In this document: positions 18,237 to 24,641 of the stretch, piece after piece
Position numbering within the stretch: the stretch's first letter is position 1
Layout: each line of letters opens with the position of its first letter
DNA from: Arthrobacter psychrolactophilus
GTDB lineage: Bacteria > Actinomycetota > Actinomycetes > Actinomycetales > Micrococcaceae
Assembly: GCF_003219795.1 (NCBI RefSeq)
Contig: NZ_QJVC01000002.1
Coordinates: forward strand, 292,097 to 356,096
Length of the DNA stretch: 64,000 nucleotides
Direction: 5' to 3'
Translations under genes and position numbers: made by a program
Notes under the pieces: model-generated
What the model saw: the letters and a program-made list of their open reading frames with translations, nothing else
What the model was told of the DNA's origin: nothing
The model's database searches: none

Positions 18237-18671
18237 TTAGTCCGTCGCCTCGGCCTCGCGTTTATCGGCAAGGATCTTCTGGGCCGCTCTGTACTCAACG
18301 CGAACCCGAGTCGGATCAATCCCTCTAAATATTCCCTGTACTGCGGCAAGGGCGACTGCCGAGCTATGTCTTAGGGACACTTCCTCCAGCTTGGGAGTAG
18401 CACCTTGGCAAGCCATGAGCGCCTCAAGAGCTGCCATAGTTGGTGCAGCTAACTGGGTAGTTTCAAACCTTCCAAATTCCAAAACATATGCTTTATACGC
18501 CTCGCGCATTTCCTCTGACTCGCTGTCGAGTCGAGCGATTCTATGCGCCCTTGAGTTGAGTGCCTCGGCCGACTTGCGGGATTTGGTTGCTCCAAGGCTT
18601 GATAAGACTGCAGCAGCAATGCTGACTATCGCACCAGCTATGGCAACGGTTATGGGGATCCAAGGTGACAT
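18237..18671 (-). CDS. Unknown single-pass membrane protein of the element
   Basis: 144 residues. Residues 5-28 form a membrane helix (IPITVAIAGAIVSIAAAVLSSL). The rest is soluble, charged and mostly helical, with a likely coiled-coil part (RIARLDSESEEMREAYKAYV) and a basic end (VEYRAAQKILADKREAEATD). It is the only minus-strand gene left of the noncoding block at 18672-19604 and seems to be transcribed alone. I recognise no family. An anchored cytoplasmic domain would fit a defence, exclusion or sensor role, but this is not shown. Confidence 0.6.
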   Translation of the reverse strand: MSPWIPITVAIAGAIVSIAAAVLSSLGATKSRKSAEALNSRAHRIARLDSESEEMREAYKAYVLEFGRFETTQLAAPTMAALEALMACQGATPKLEEVSLRHSSAVALAAVQGIFRGIDPTRVRVEYRAAQKILADKREAEATD

Positions 18672-18770
18672 GAGCTGATTCTAGGGTAAGTCAGCCATAG
18701 GTCAGGTCGCATTTGAAATGCGGGCTGGTGTCCATTCGGCTTACGTCAGGTCACGGCCGAAATCAGACTT

Positions 18771-18799
18771 CGGTCATCCCCACGCGTGCGCGGGCACAT
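18771..18799 (-). other. Single sequence resembling a type I-E CRISPR repeat
   Basis: Read on the minus strand, this 29-base stretch ends GCGTGGGGATGACCG and starts with GTGCCCGCGCA. That resembles the CCCCGCGCA...GCGGGGATGA-CCG pattern of type I-E repeats and has the same central hairpin. No second copy lies about 61 bases away on either side, so it is not an array. It may be a solitary repeat carried by a mobile element, or chance. Confidence 0.3.
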
Positions 18800-19009
18800 G
18801 TCCGCCAGGGGTGTTCACTAGTGAGCACCCCTTGACCTGCGATCCACCGAGGGTGTCCATAGTATGTACCCCCTTCCGCGTTTCAAACGCCGATGACCTA
18901 AGTGCTACTGAGGTCATGGTGTCAGCCAGGCTGACGGCAGGCGATAGGAATCTGATTCCGGTCATCATGTGCCGGCCTCGCGTCACTGCTAGTTACCGGA
19001 CACAAGAAA

Positions 19010-19037
19010 CCCCGGCCAGCTCGAAAGCCAACCGGGG
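19010..19037 (-). terminator. Terminator-like stem, minus strand
   Basis: CCCCGG and CCGGGG flank an inner TTGGCT/AGCTGG wobble stem with a TTCG loop, giving 12 pairs on the minus strand followed by TTTCTTG. It may end transcription that passes 19561, or a noncoding RNA from this block. Confidence 0.6.
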
Positions 19038-19560
19038 ATCTTGGAAAACTGACGGCTTCCGGTCGCCCGTTGGTTAGGGGAGTTCCTTTCAAAGAACACG
19101 CCAGATCTTGCCCGTCAAAGCGCTGGCCTATCAATGCGGACGCAACCGCTCCAAACCATCGTTCGGCCACACCGCTTGGTGAGGTACCCGCGACGTTCAC
19201 GCTCCCACAATTTTAACAGAACCGTCAGCAGGAAACCCGATAGTGGGTTGGGCCTATACCTCCGTCAAAACGTGGAACAGGTGCATTATCTGCATGACAC
19301 CATATGTCACACATAATCCCTGTAAACACAAGGAATACAGAAAATTGTAGAAACTGGCAGACAAGAGAAATAGTGCCACATCAAATATGCCCTGAGACCC
19401 TTCTTAGGGCTGTCAGAAGGGGGCACAAAGGACTTGACACGCCCCTGAGCATCCGGAGCGGCTCGGCCGGGGGGATATTTTCGCTAGTCTAAGAGGTGCG
19501 AAAAACGGGGCCCAGGGGAGGGGTATCCCCCCACCCGAAATGCGCCCCAAAAGGGAAATG

Positions 19561-19596
19561 CTGTTGCGGCCGAGGCCAATGCTTCGGCCGCAACAG
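19561..19596 (-). terminator. Terminator of the element's long minus-strand operon
   Basis: A perfect 13-bp GC-rich stem (CTGTTGCGGCCGA / TCGGCCGCAACAG) with a ten-base middle lies nine bases after the last gene of the operon (stop at 19605), followed on the minus strand by CATTTCCCTTTT. Confidence 0.8.
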
Positions 19597-19604
19597 TGGT
19601 TGGT

Positions 19605-20381
19605 CTAATTCTTGATGTTCCATCCAAGGCTGATGACCTCGGGCTGGTCTGCTTCGGCCGCTGCTGCTGCCGAGGCACGGTATTCACTGTGGGCTTCGGA
19701 ATGGTGGAGTCGGTACCACTCCGCCAGGGTGGAGAATACCGGCTCGTGACCGTCGTTCAAGGTCTGCATCCACCATGACAAGGTGCCTTGGTTTGAAAGG
19801 TCAACTTCCGGCGTCAGTCCGTAGGCTGCGGGTCCGGTGAATGCTCCCGGGTGAAGTAGACGTCGGGCTTCGTCCGCGGCGTTCAGCCGGGCGACAAGCC
19901 GGGTTGCCCCTTCGATGATCGCTGCCGATTTGTAGTCCTTGGCGCTGATGGCGGTTTCGATGTTCCACCCTCCTTCGTGCTCTTCGATGAGTTCGCGCAA
20001 CGCCTCGATGGCTGGCTCAAATACTTCGGCCCGGATGGTCTTGAAAATGTTGGCTGCGGCGGAGTTGATGGCGTCGATCTGGCGCAGCTTGTCTTGGTTG
20101 CGAACTTCGTCGGCGAGGGCCTGAATGTGGGTCATGGTCATGTATTTGGCCATGGACTCGCTTGGGTCTTCACCGTCAAGGACTTTGTTGGCGGCGTCGG
20201 CCAGGTGATCTGAGAAATGCAGGACATTGTGCAGGAGCTCGTTGACGGGAGGGATCTTGATTCGGGTTAGGTTGGGGTCGAGTGTGGTGTTCAAAGAGCG
20301 GATCTTGACGGCGAGGGCCGGGATCGGGTTTTCTTCGAAGTTGTTTCCTGCGAGTTGGTACTTTTCGTCGATGGTCTTCAT
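19605..20381 (-). CDS. Unknown 258-residue element protein
   Basis: The last gene of the minus-strand operon, with its own terminator. It is mostly helical and acidic. Residues 1-75 contain NPIPALAVKIRSLNTTLDPN and a His-rich helix (LLHNVLHFSDHLADAANK). The C terminus has WWMQTLNDGHEPVFSTLAEW, YRLHHSEAHSEYRASAAAAA and ISLGWNIKN. There is no signal peptide, membrane helix or recognisable enzymatic motif. Its length and end position would fit a structural-like or replication accessory protein, but I cannot assign a function. Confidence 0.72.
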   Translation of the reverse strand: MKTIDEKYQLAGNNFEENPIPALAVKIRSLNTTLDPNLTRIKIPPVNELLHNVLHFSDHLADAANKVLDGEDPSESMAKYMTMTHIQALADEVRNQDKLRQIDAINSAAANIFKTIRAEVFEPAIEALRELIEEHEGGWNIETAISAKDYKSAAIIEGATRLVARLNAADEARRLLHPGAFTGPAAYGLTPEVDLSNQGTLSWWMQTLNDGHEPVFSTLAEWYRLHHSEAHSEYRASAAAAAEADQPEVISLGWNIKN

Positions 20382-20393
20382 GATGAAGTGTCC

Positions 20394-20630
20394 TTACTTG
20401 GTGGGGATGAGGTGGAGCATGGCGGCTAGGGAGTGGGCTTTGTCTTCGATTTCTTGGGCGGTGTTGCCGGTAACAATGTCGTGGGTATCGTCGGGGAGGC
20501 CCCAGAATGCTATGACGCGCCACTTGGCGACTTCGAGCCGAAGCTCAGCAACGTCCATCGAGTCTTCGGGGCGGACGTTGGCAGGCTGGGCATCGGTCGC
20601 TTGGCTAGCGTGGGTGTTGATGCGGTTCAT
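20394..20630 (-). CDS. Unknown small acidic element protein, 78 residues
   Basis: ATG at 20630 overlaps the stop of the upstream gene by four bases (ATGA), which sets the start; the same frame is open to 21062, but that stretch is an out-of-frame reading of the two upstream genes. The folded part is probably DVAELRLEVAKWRVIAFWGL followed by PDDTHDIVTGNTAQEIEDKAH, a helix-rich acidic domain. I know no homologue. The next gene starts 13 bases downstream. Confidence 0.65.
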   Translation of the reverse strand: MNRINTHASQATDAQPANVRPEDSMDVAELRLEVAKWRVIAFWGLPDDTHDIVTGNTAQEIEDKAHSLAAMLHLIPTK

Positions 20631-20818
20631 GGTGTGGTTCCTATTTCTGCTTTGTCGGCGTAGTCGTGGAGTTTGTCGGCCATGGTGCGGGCCTCGGTGG
20701 GTGTTAGGTGGGCTTTGATTTCGTCGCCGCGTGTTAGAGCGACGCCGGGGGTCTCTTTGCCGTCTGCGTCCCTCCATATGTATTTGCGTGGAGTGAGGTA
20801 TGGGCGCTTGAGGCTCAT
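20627..20818 (-). CDS. Unknown small element protein, 63 residues
   Basis: Reads MSLKRPYLTPRKYIWRDADG and ends in a helix KAHLTPTEARTMADKLHDYADKAE. The arrangement of a short beta part carrying Asp/Gly turns followed by one helix is common in small phage proteins. The stop overlaps the next start (ATGA), and the upstream stop is two bases away, so it lies inside a tightly packed operon. No function is recognisable. Confidence 0.65.
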   Translation of the reverse strand: MSLKRPYLTPRKYIWRDADGKETPGVALTRGDEIKAHLTPTEARTMADKLHDYADKAEIGTTP

Positions 20819-20820
20819 GG

Positions 20821-21126
20821 TTATTCCTGTCCTGGTCGGGGGTGCGGGTGGGGTTTAGTGCAGGGATAGGGCCCAATGCACATGACGCCGCGAGCGTTGT
20901 CATTTGGAGATCCGCCACTGGTGGAGCGGTACAGCTTGCCGTCAGTGGCCATGTGCAGGACGCTGGCCGCAGCAACGTGCATGAGTAGCCCGGTGTCTTT
21001 GTCCCAATACACGTTTGGCATGACGACGTTGGGGTGCTCTGCCGTGGTCGGTAGGGCGTCAACGTCCCAAAGGAAACTCTCGCCGTCGGGGTTGAACCAT
21101 CGCACTGTTCCGTAAGCCATGGTCAT
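20821..21126 (-). CDS. Unknown 101-residue element protein
   Basis: Two starts are possible: ATG at 21126, overlapping the upstream stop (ATGA), or ATG at 21120 (MAYGTVRWFNPDGESFLWDV). The N-terminal phrase GTVRWFNPDGE resembles the first strands of cold-shock proteins, but the remainder does not continue the fold, so I do not assign it. The C terminus is Pro/His-rich (PCTKPHPHPRPGQE) and likely disordered. Confidence 0.55.
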   Translation of the reverse strand: MTMAYGTVRWFNPDGESFLWDVDALPTTAEHPNVVMPNVYWDKDTGLLMHVAAASVLHMATDGKLYRSTSGGSPNDNARGVMCIGPYPCTKPHPHPRPGQE

Positions 21127-21617
21127 TCGCTTTCTGCTGGTGTGGTTTCGAGGGGTGCCTCGGTGTGGCCGGCCGCGTTCGTTAGTGGCAGGCTGTGGGC
21201 TCGTGGTCGACTTTGCGCGGCACGGGCGAGGCTTGCCCGGTGCTGAGCTTCTTGGCGTTCACGGCGGAGTTGCTGGTTCCATTCGCGTTGGGCGATGGTA
21301 AGGGCTTGCATTGCTCCACTGCATGCGCACTGGGTAAGCATGCTTGCTCTCAGTTCGGCGGCGGTCATCGACGTCAGGCCGTGGGCGTTGCAGTCTGCGC
21401 GGTAGTCCTGTGCGAGAGATCCGATGGGGTCGCGCCGGTTAGCCTGGGCCCGAAGCCAGCTATCAAACGTGTATTCGGTCAAGTTCTCGTCTCCATTTCG
21501 GCGTGATTCCGGGGCTACAACACAAACAACACTTCTTCCCGGTCGTTTCTTATATTTCATTCCCGTGGAAATGACTGGGAAGTTCTGTTGTATGCGTTGT
21601 TTCGTCAGCTCCTTCAC
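21123..21617 (-). CDS. Element protein with possible YozE/SAM-like segment
   Basis: 164 residues, starting three bases after the helicase stop. The middle part FDSWLRAQANRRDPIGSLAQ DYRAD resembles the YozE SAM-like fold (a short helical domain with W-L-x-x-Q and DPIG-x-L-A), often found in phages and Firmicutes; this is a weak match by eye. It is followed by a helix with two Cys (LTQCACSGAMQ) and a strongly basic Arg/Gln helix (REWNQQLRRERQEAQHRASL) that could bind nucleic acid. Its place beside the helicase suggests a replication accessory role. Confidence 0.6.
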   Translation of the reverse strand: MKELTKQRIQQNFPVISTGMKYKKRPGRSVVCVVAPESRRNGDENLTEYTFDSWLRAQANRRDPIGSLAQDYRADCNAHGLTSMTAAELRASMLTQCACSGAMQALTIAQREWNQQLRRERQEAQHRASLARAAQSRPRAHSLPLTNAAGHTEAPLETTPAESE

Positions 21618-21620
21618 GGG

Positions 21621-22997
21621 TTAGTCCTCTGCCTTGAATCCGATTCCGACCCATTTGCGGCCGCCAGAATTGGTTTGTGTGATGCCTTGCAGCTGCTTCA
21701 TATGCATGCCGATAGCTCGGGGACTCATGGGGGCTTCCGCGTTCTCTAGCGCCCATTTGGCGTAACCGTGGGCAAACTCGGTAGTGCCTACGCTGGCATG
21801 TGGATGCCTAACGCATTCATCCCCCATGAAGAGTGCAAGCGGGTCGTTTTCTTCTCTGTAAGCGCCCGTCTTCGCCATGACAGCGGCAGGAGCGGCGAGA
21901 CCTTCGGATTGGTAGGCACGCAGTCCTGCAATTGCCCAGGAGAGCACCGCGTCTATGTCAGCTTCGAGGCGTTCCTCGAGGGTCACATCTTCTCGGCCTT
22001 CAAAGGAAACATCGAACGGTACTACCCGTAAGCGAGCCCAAACGGCCGTAGCGTCGGCGTCTACCGATGGCAGGTCATTGGTGAGCATGAAGAAGCTGTG
22101 AGACGGTGGAAATTCGACCGGGTTCTGACCCATGAACTTAGCTTCGATATTGTCGCCACCTGTGAGGGATTTCGTCATTGCTTCGGCCAACTTGTCGCCC
22201 TTCTCTAGTTCTGACATGACAGCCCAGCGCGCCCCGCGGAGACGCATTTGAGAGGCTTGTTCACCGGCAGACTTTTGCCCGTAGCGGCTTGCTATGAGCA
22301 TGCTGTTTGATGCGGTGATGGCATAGTCTCCCATTGCTGTTGAGATGGCCCGCGCTAGGACGCCTTTACCGTTTCGGCCGCTACCTGTGGCGATAACTAG
22401 GACGTGTTCCAACACTCTGCCGATGAGGGATAGGCCTGCGTATCGCTGTAGGAAGGTGCGGACCGATTCGTCTGGGAGGCTGGACTCAAGGAATGTTTTG
22501 AACGTCTCACTGTCGGCATGCGGCACATATGCGGCCGTGGTTACTTTGGTGATCCTGTCGGCCGGGTTATGCGGGCGCAATTGGAGTGTGTGAAGATCCA
22601 GTGTCCCGTTGGAGCAATTGAGCATCCAAGGATCCGTGTCCACGTTGGCGGCGAACAGTTTGCGGGATGCAAGGGTGAGGACGCCGGCCGAGCCGGTGGC
22701 GGTCATGCTGGCTTTCACGTCAGCCGCTAGCGCCTGGTCGGAAATTGCTTCTTGCCAGCTGATCTTGAGTAGGTCGGTAAGGACTTGATTAGTTCGGGCG
22801 TCTCGGTCATCTGGTGCCCATCGTGAGCCGTCCCAGTAGTGCCAGCCCATACCGTTTACATAGAGTGCCTTGTTAGCGGCGTAGGCCGTGAATCGTGCTG
22901 CAATGCGCTGGTGGGACCTTAGCCCACGGTCATCCCAGTTAGCGGGGGCCTCGGGCTCGAAAGCGTCGGCCCGGAAGTAATCGGGGACCTCGGTCAC
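21621..22997 (-). CDS. P4/D5-type phage-plasmid helicase (primase-associated)
   Basis: 458-residue superfamily 3 helicase that would unwind the element's replication origin. Residues 20-165 match a D5_N-type domain (ALYVNGMGWHYWDGSRWAPD, LNCSNGTLDLHTLQLRPHNP). The helicase core has Walker A TGSGRNGKGV near residue 207, a Walker B-like RWAVMSELEKGD, and motif C FFMLTNDLPSVDADATAVWA with RLRVVPF. The C-terminal part includes a winged-helix-like region. No primase domain precedes it, so priming must come from elsewhere. It shows the element can probably replicate when excised. Confidence 0.92.
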   Translation of the reverse strand: MTEVPDYFRADAFEPEAPANWDDRGLRSHQRIAARFTAYAANKALYVNGMGWHYWDGSRWAPDDRDARTNQVLTDLLKISWQEAISDQALAADVKASMTATGSAGVLTLASRKLFAANVDTDPWMLNCSNGTLDLHTLQLRPHNPADRITKVTTAAYVPHADSETFKTFLESSLPDESVRTFLQRYAGLSLIGRVLEHVLVIATGSGRNGKGVLARAISTAMGDYAITASNSMLIASRYGQKSAGEQASQMRLRGARWAVMSELEKGDKLAEAMTKSLTGGDNIEAKFMGQNPVEFPPSHSFFMLTNDLPSVDADATAVWARLRVVPFDVSFEGREDVTLEERLEADIDAVLSWAIAGLRAYQSEGLAAPAAVMAKTGAYREENDPLALFMGDECVRHPHASVGTTEFAHGYAKWALENAEAPMSPRAIGMHMKQLQGITQTNSGGRKWVGIGFKAED

Positions 22998-23248
22998 TTC
23001 TCATCACGCTCCCTTGCAATCTTGACGTCTATAAACTCGCGTGTGGATTTCATTTCCCTGCGGATCTCGTCATCAAGATAGGCGAGGACGCGCTCACGGC
23101 GGGCGGCGAGCTCCACAACTTGATCGTTGGTAAGCACCATGAACTTTTGTCCGTCCTGGTGCCCGCGTGAGTATCCCATCTGATAGATGCGGAATGCGTC
23201 ATCGTCACGGCAAACCAGTGTTGCCAGTTCCTCATCGGTGCGGCTCAC
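22994..23248 (-). CDS. Unknown small element protein, 84 residues
   Basis: A charged, helical protein. The first half, ELATLVCRDDDAFRIYQMGY SRGHQDGQ, ends in a turn; the second half is a likely coiled coil (ELAARRERVLAYLDDEIRRE MKSTREF). ATG at 23248 and the stop overlap the neighbouring genes by four bases each, placing it directly upstream of and coupled to the helicase. It may be a small helicase partner, but no family is recognised. Confidence 0.65.
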   Translation of the reverse strand: MSRTDEELATLVCRDDDAFRIYQMGYSRGHQDGQKFMVLTNDQVVELAARRERVLAYLDDEIRREMKSTREFIDVKIARERDEK

Positions 23249-23535
23249 TTGTCACCACCGGCTGGGATGAGTTGGCAGAGGATCACTGAGGCGTCGAGTC
23301 CTGCGGCGGTGGCGCGGTCTACGGCACGCTGGGCGCTCGGCAGATTGAACAGAACGCGGCGGCGGTACTTCGGAGCGGCATCGGTTCCGCGCACCTGCAC
23401 AACGGCAACGTAGCAACCGGCCACTAGGCCCTTGTGATCCGGGTAAATGTCTGCGGCTTTTGATACGATTGTGTTATCAAGTTTTACGTGGCCCTTGGAT
23501 TCGTCGCCGGGGGCCTTTTCTTGTGTCTGAGACAT
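23245..23535 (-). CDS. Unknown 96-residue element protein
   Basis: The N terminus is polar and probably flexible (MSQTQEKAPGDESKGHVKLD). A compact beta-rich domain follows: GLVAGCYVAVVQVRG, KYRRRVLFNLPSAQRAVDRA, DASVILCQLIPAGG. A pattern of strands plus one helix over about 60 residues would suit a small RNA- or DNA-binding fold. It is coupled to both neighbours (stop of the upstream gene at 23535 abuts its start; ATGA with the downstream gene). Function unknown. Confidence 0.65.
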   Translation of the reverse strand: MSQTQEKAPGDESKGHVKLDNTIVSKAADIYPDHKGLVAGCYVAVVQVRGTDAAPKYRRRVLFNLPSAQRAVDRATAAGLDASVILCQLIPAGGDK

Positions 23536-23855
23536 TAGGCGCGGTCACCGCCGGCCTTGAGCCATGCGGCGTGCTGCTTGGGGGTAAAGGGCTCCCCGAG
23601 GTGTCCACCGCGGCGAGTGAAGGCGATGGCTGGCGGGTATATGGATTCATGCCATCCGGTGGGCAACCATTCGCGGGATAGTGATTCGTCCCGGTAGATT
23701 TCGCGGGACATGAATCCTGAGCGACGGCGAGACATCCCGTGTTCGCGGCGGAAGTATTCGCTGAGGTCACGCATTTCTACTGCGTTGTTTACCTCGGTGC
23801 GGGTTCCCTTGGCTGAGCATTCGCTCAAAGGGCGGGCGGCGGTTGCGGCTCTCAA
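23535..23855 (-). CDS. Unknown 106-residue element protein
   Basis: The longest start is a TTG at 23855 that overlaps the upstream stop (TTGA); ATG at 23774 (MRDLSEYFRREHGMSRRRSG) is an alternative that begins nearer the compact part. The protein is basic, with many Arg and aromatic residues, and includes PTGWHESIYPPAIAFTRRGG and EPFTPKQHAAWLKAGGD near the end. No motif is recognised. It belongs to the same packed operon as the helicase. Confidence 0.6.
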   Translation of the reverse strand: MRAATAARPLSECSAKGTRTEVNNAVEMRDLSEYFRREHGMSRRRSGFMSREIYRDESLSREWLPTGWHESIYPPAIAFTRRGGHLGEPFTPKQHAAWLKAGGDRA

Positions 23856-24061
23856 GATGCACCACCGCCAGGGCGGAGCAGAACAGATACACGGTCGAGC
23901 TGTTCGGGTGTGAGTGGTGGGGCTTCGGCAACTACCCGTGAGACGTAGGCTTCAAGTTTGGCCGCGGCAAGGTTACGGCGGGCTATTGCTAGGCCGGCGG
24001 TGTCCTTTCGCCGGGAGGCTACTGCTACTTGGGATCTTGCTTTGAAAATGTCCGTAGACAT
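23852..24061 (-). CDS. Small helical element protein, first gene after regulatory hairpin
   Basis: 69 residues from ATG at 24061 (MSTDIFKARSQVAVASRRKD). GAGGAG lies seven bases upstream; the frame is open nine codons earlier, but those fall in the hairpin. Helical, basic in the first half and acidic later (PPLTPEQLDRVSVLL). It opens the operon that leads to the helicase. Its ribosome site is part of a stem followed by six T, so expression may be controlled by that structure (24067-24112). No family is recognised. Confidence 0.68.
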   Translation of the reverse strand: MSTDIFKARSQVAVASRRKDTAGLAIARRNLAAAKLEAYVSRVVAEAPPLTPEQLDRVSVLLRPGGGAS

Positions 24062-24112
24062 AAAAAAGCTCCTCGGTGTGAACAGCATAAAGCTGTGTCT
24101 TCACCGGGAGCT
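24062..24112 (-). promoter_or_regulatory. Leader hairpin that hides a ribosome site and ends in T6
   Basis: On the minus strand AGCTCCCGGTGA...TCACACCGAGGAGCT forms a long stem with an inner ACAGC/GCTGT part and a TTTAT loop. The 3' arm contains the GAGGAG ribosome site of the gene starting at 24061, and the stem is followed at once by TTTTTT and then ATG. It has the shape of an intrinsic terminator and also sequesters the ribosome site, so it may act as an attenuator or translational switch. Confidence 0.65.
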
Positions 24113-24203
24113 ATTACGCTGATTCCACCGATTATTTGATGGCCCTGCATGTGCGGTACTAAAGGATTCCGCTGCCTGTAACTAAGACACTAACACATGT
24201 TGT

Positions 24204-24641
24204 CTAAGTATAGAATACCAGTTCGGGACGCGTCGATTTTGCGGACTGCAGGTCTGCCAGTTTCTGCACAGACTCCTTCACCATCCACTCCGGCTGCCTT
24301 GATTGCTCACGGCCGCATTCCATGCACATAACGCGGATCATGGGAACAGACTCGTAGCCTTTGATGGAGCGTTTCTGTAAGTGATCCTTGCCAATAGCGC
24401 CGGCCTTTACCGCGTAGTCGAAAGCAACTCTTCCGCTTTCAATCCTCAATGAAACAGTGACACCGGACCAATGCTTACCGCACATTAGTCGGAGTGCAGG
24501 AGTCCGCAGCCGTCCTTTTGCAGTCGAGGAATTCGCAATAATCGCACAAACTACGGGGTTAGTCAGCAGCTGGTCCATCTCGTCACGCCGCCCATGCACT
24601 GACTGGGCCCAATGGAAGAAACTAGAGTCATTCGTCTTCAT
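24204..24641 (-). CDS. Unknown element protein with CxxC motif
   Basis: I chose ATG at 24641 (MKTNDSSFFHWAQSVHGRRD) because it overlaps the recombinase stop by four bases; ATG at 24653 is also possible. 145 residues. A first Cys/His group (LRLMCGKHWSG) and a later VMCMECGRE could together bind one zinc, with beta strands between. The end is helical (EWMVKESVQKLADLQSAKST). Genes directly behind serine integrases sometimes encode directionality factors, so this is one candidate, with no sequence proof. 142 bp separate it from the next operon. Confidence 0.62.
   Translation of the reverse strand: MKTNDSSFFHWAQSVHGRRDEMDQLLTNPVVCAIIANSSTAKGRLRTPALRLMCGKHWSGVTVSLRIESGRVAFDYAVKAGAIGKDHLQKRSIKGYESVPMIRVMCMECGREQSRQPEWMVKESVQKLADLQSAKSTRPELVFYT

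Larger units (their letters stand above)
18672..19604. other. 930-bp noncoding block packed with palindromes
   Basis: No frame here has a ribosome site or sensible composition. Perfect palindromes with one central base occur at 18708-18722 (CGCATTTGAAATGCG), 18878-18890 (GCGTTTCAAACGC), 18921-18935 (GTCAGCCAGGCTGAC) and 18947-18959 (GGAATCTGATTCC). A near-perfect 26-base palindrome centred on CACTAGTG lies at 18807-18832. A 7-bp hairpin sits at 18755-18775. Two terminator-like stems (19010-19037, 19561-19596) follow. The block lies between the regulatory and replication halves of the element and could be an origin, an operator cluster or a structured RNA. Confidence 0.6.

Noticed and set aside
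18718-19200. Frames of 119 (+) and 92 (-) codons in the hairpin-rich block
   Set aside because: They run through palindromes, lack ribosome sites and have non-protein-like composition.
19434-19490. TTGACA with a following TATTTT-like box as a promoter
   Set aside because: The spacing is over 30 bases and no gene follows on that strand.
20631-21062. Upstream extension of the 78-residue gene to 222 codons
   Set aside because: The added part is His/Pro/Arg/Thr-rich and is an out-of-frame reading of two upstream genes; the ATGA overlap at 20630 sets the start.
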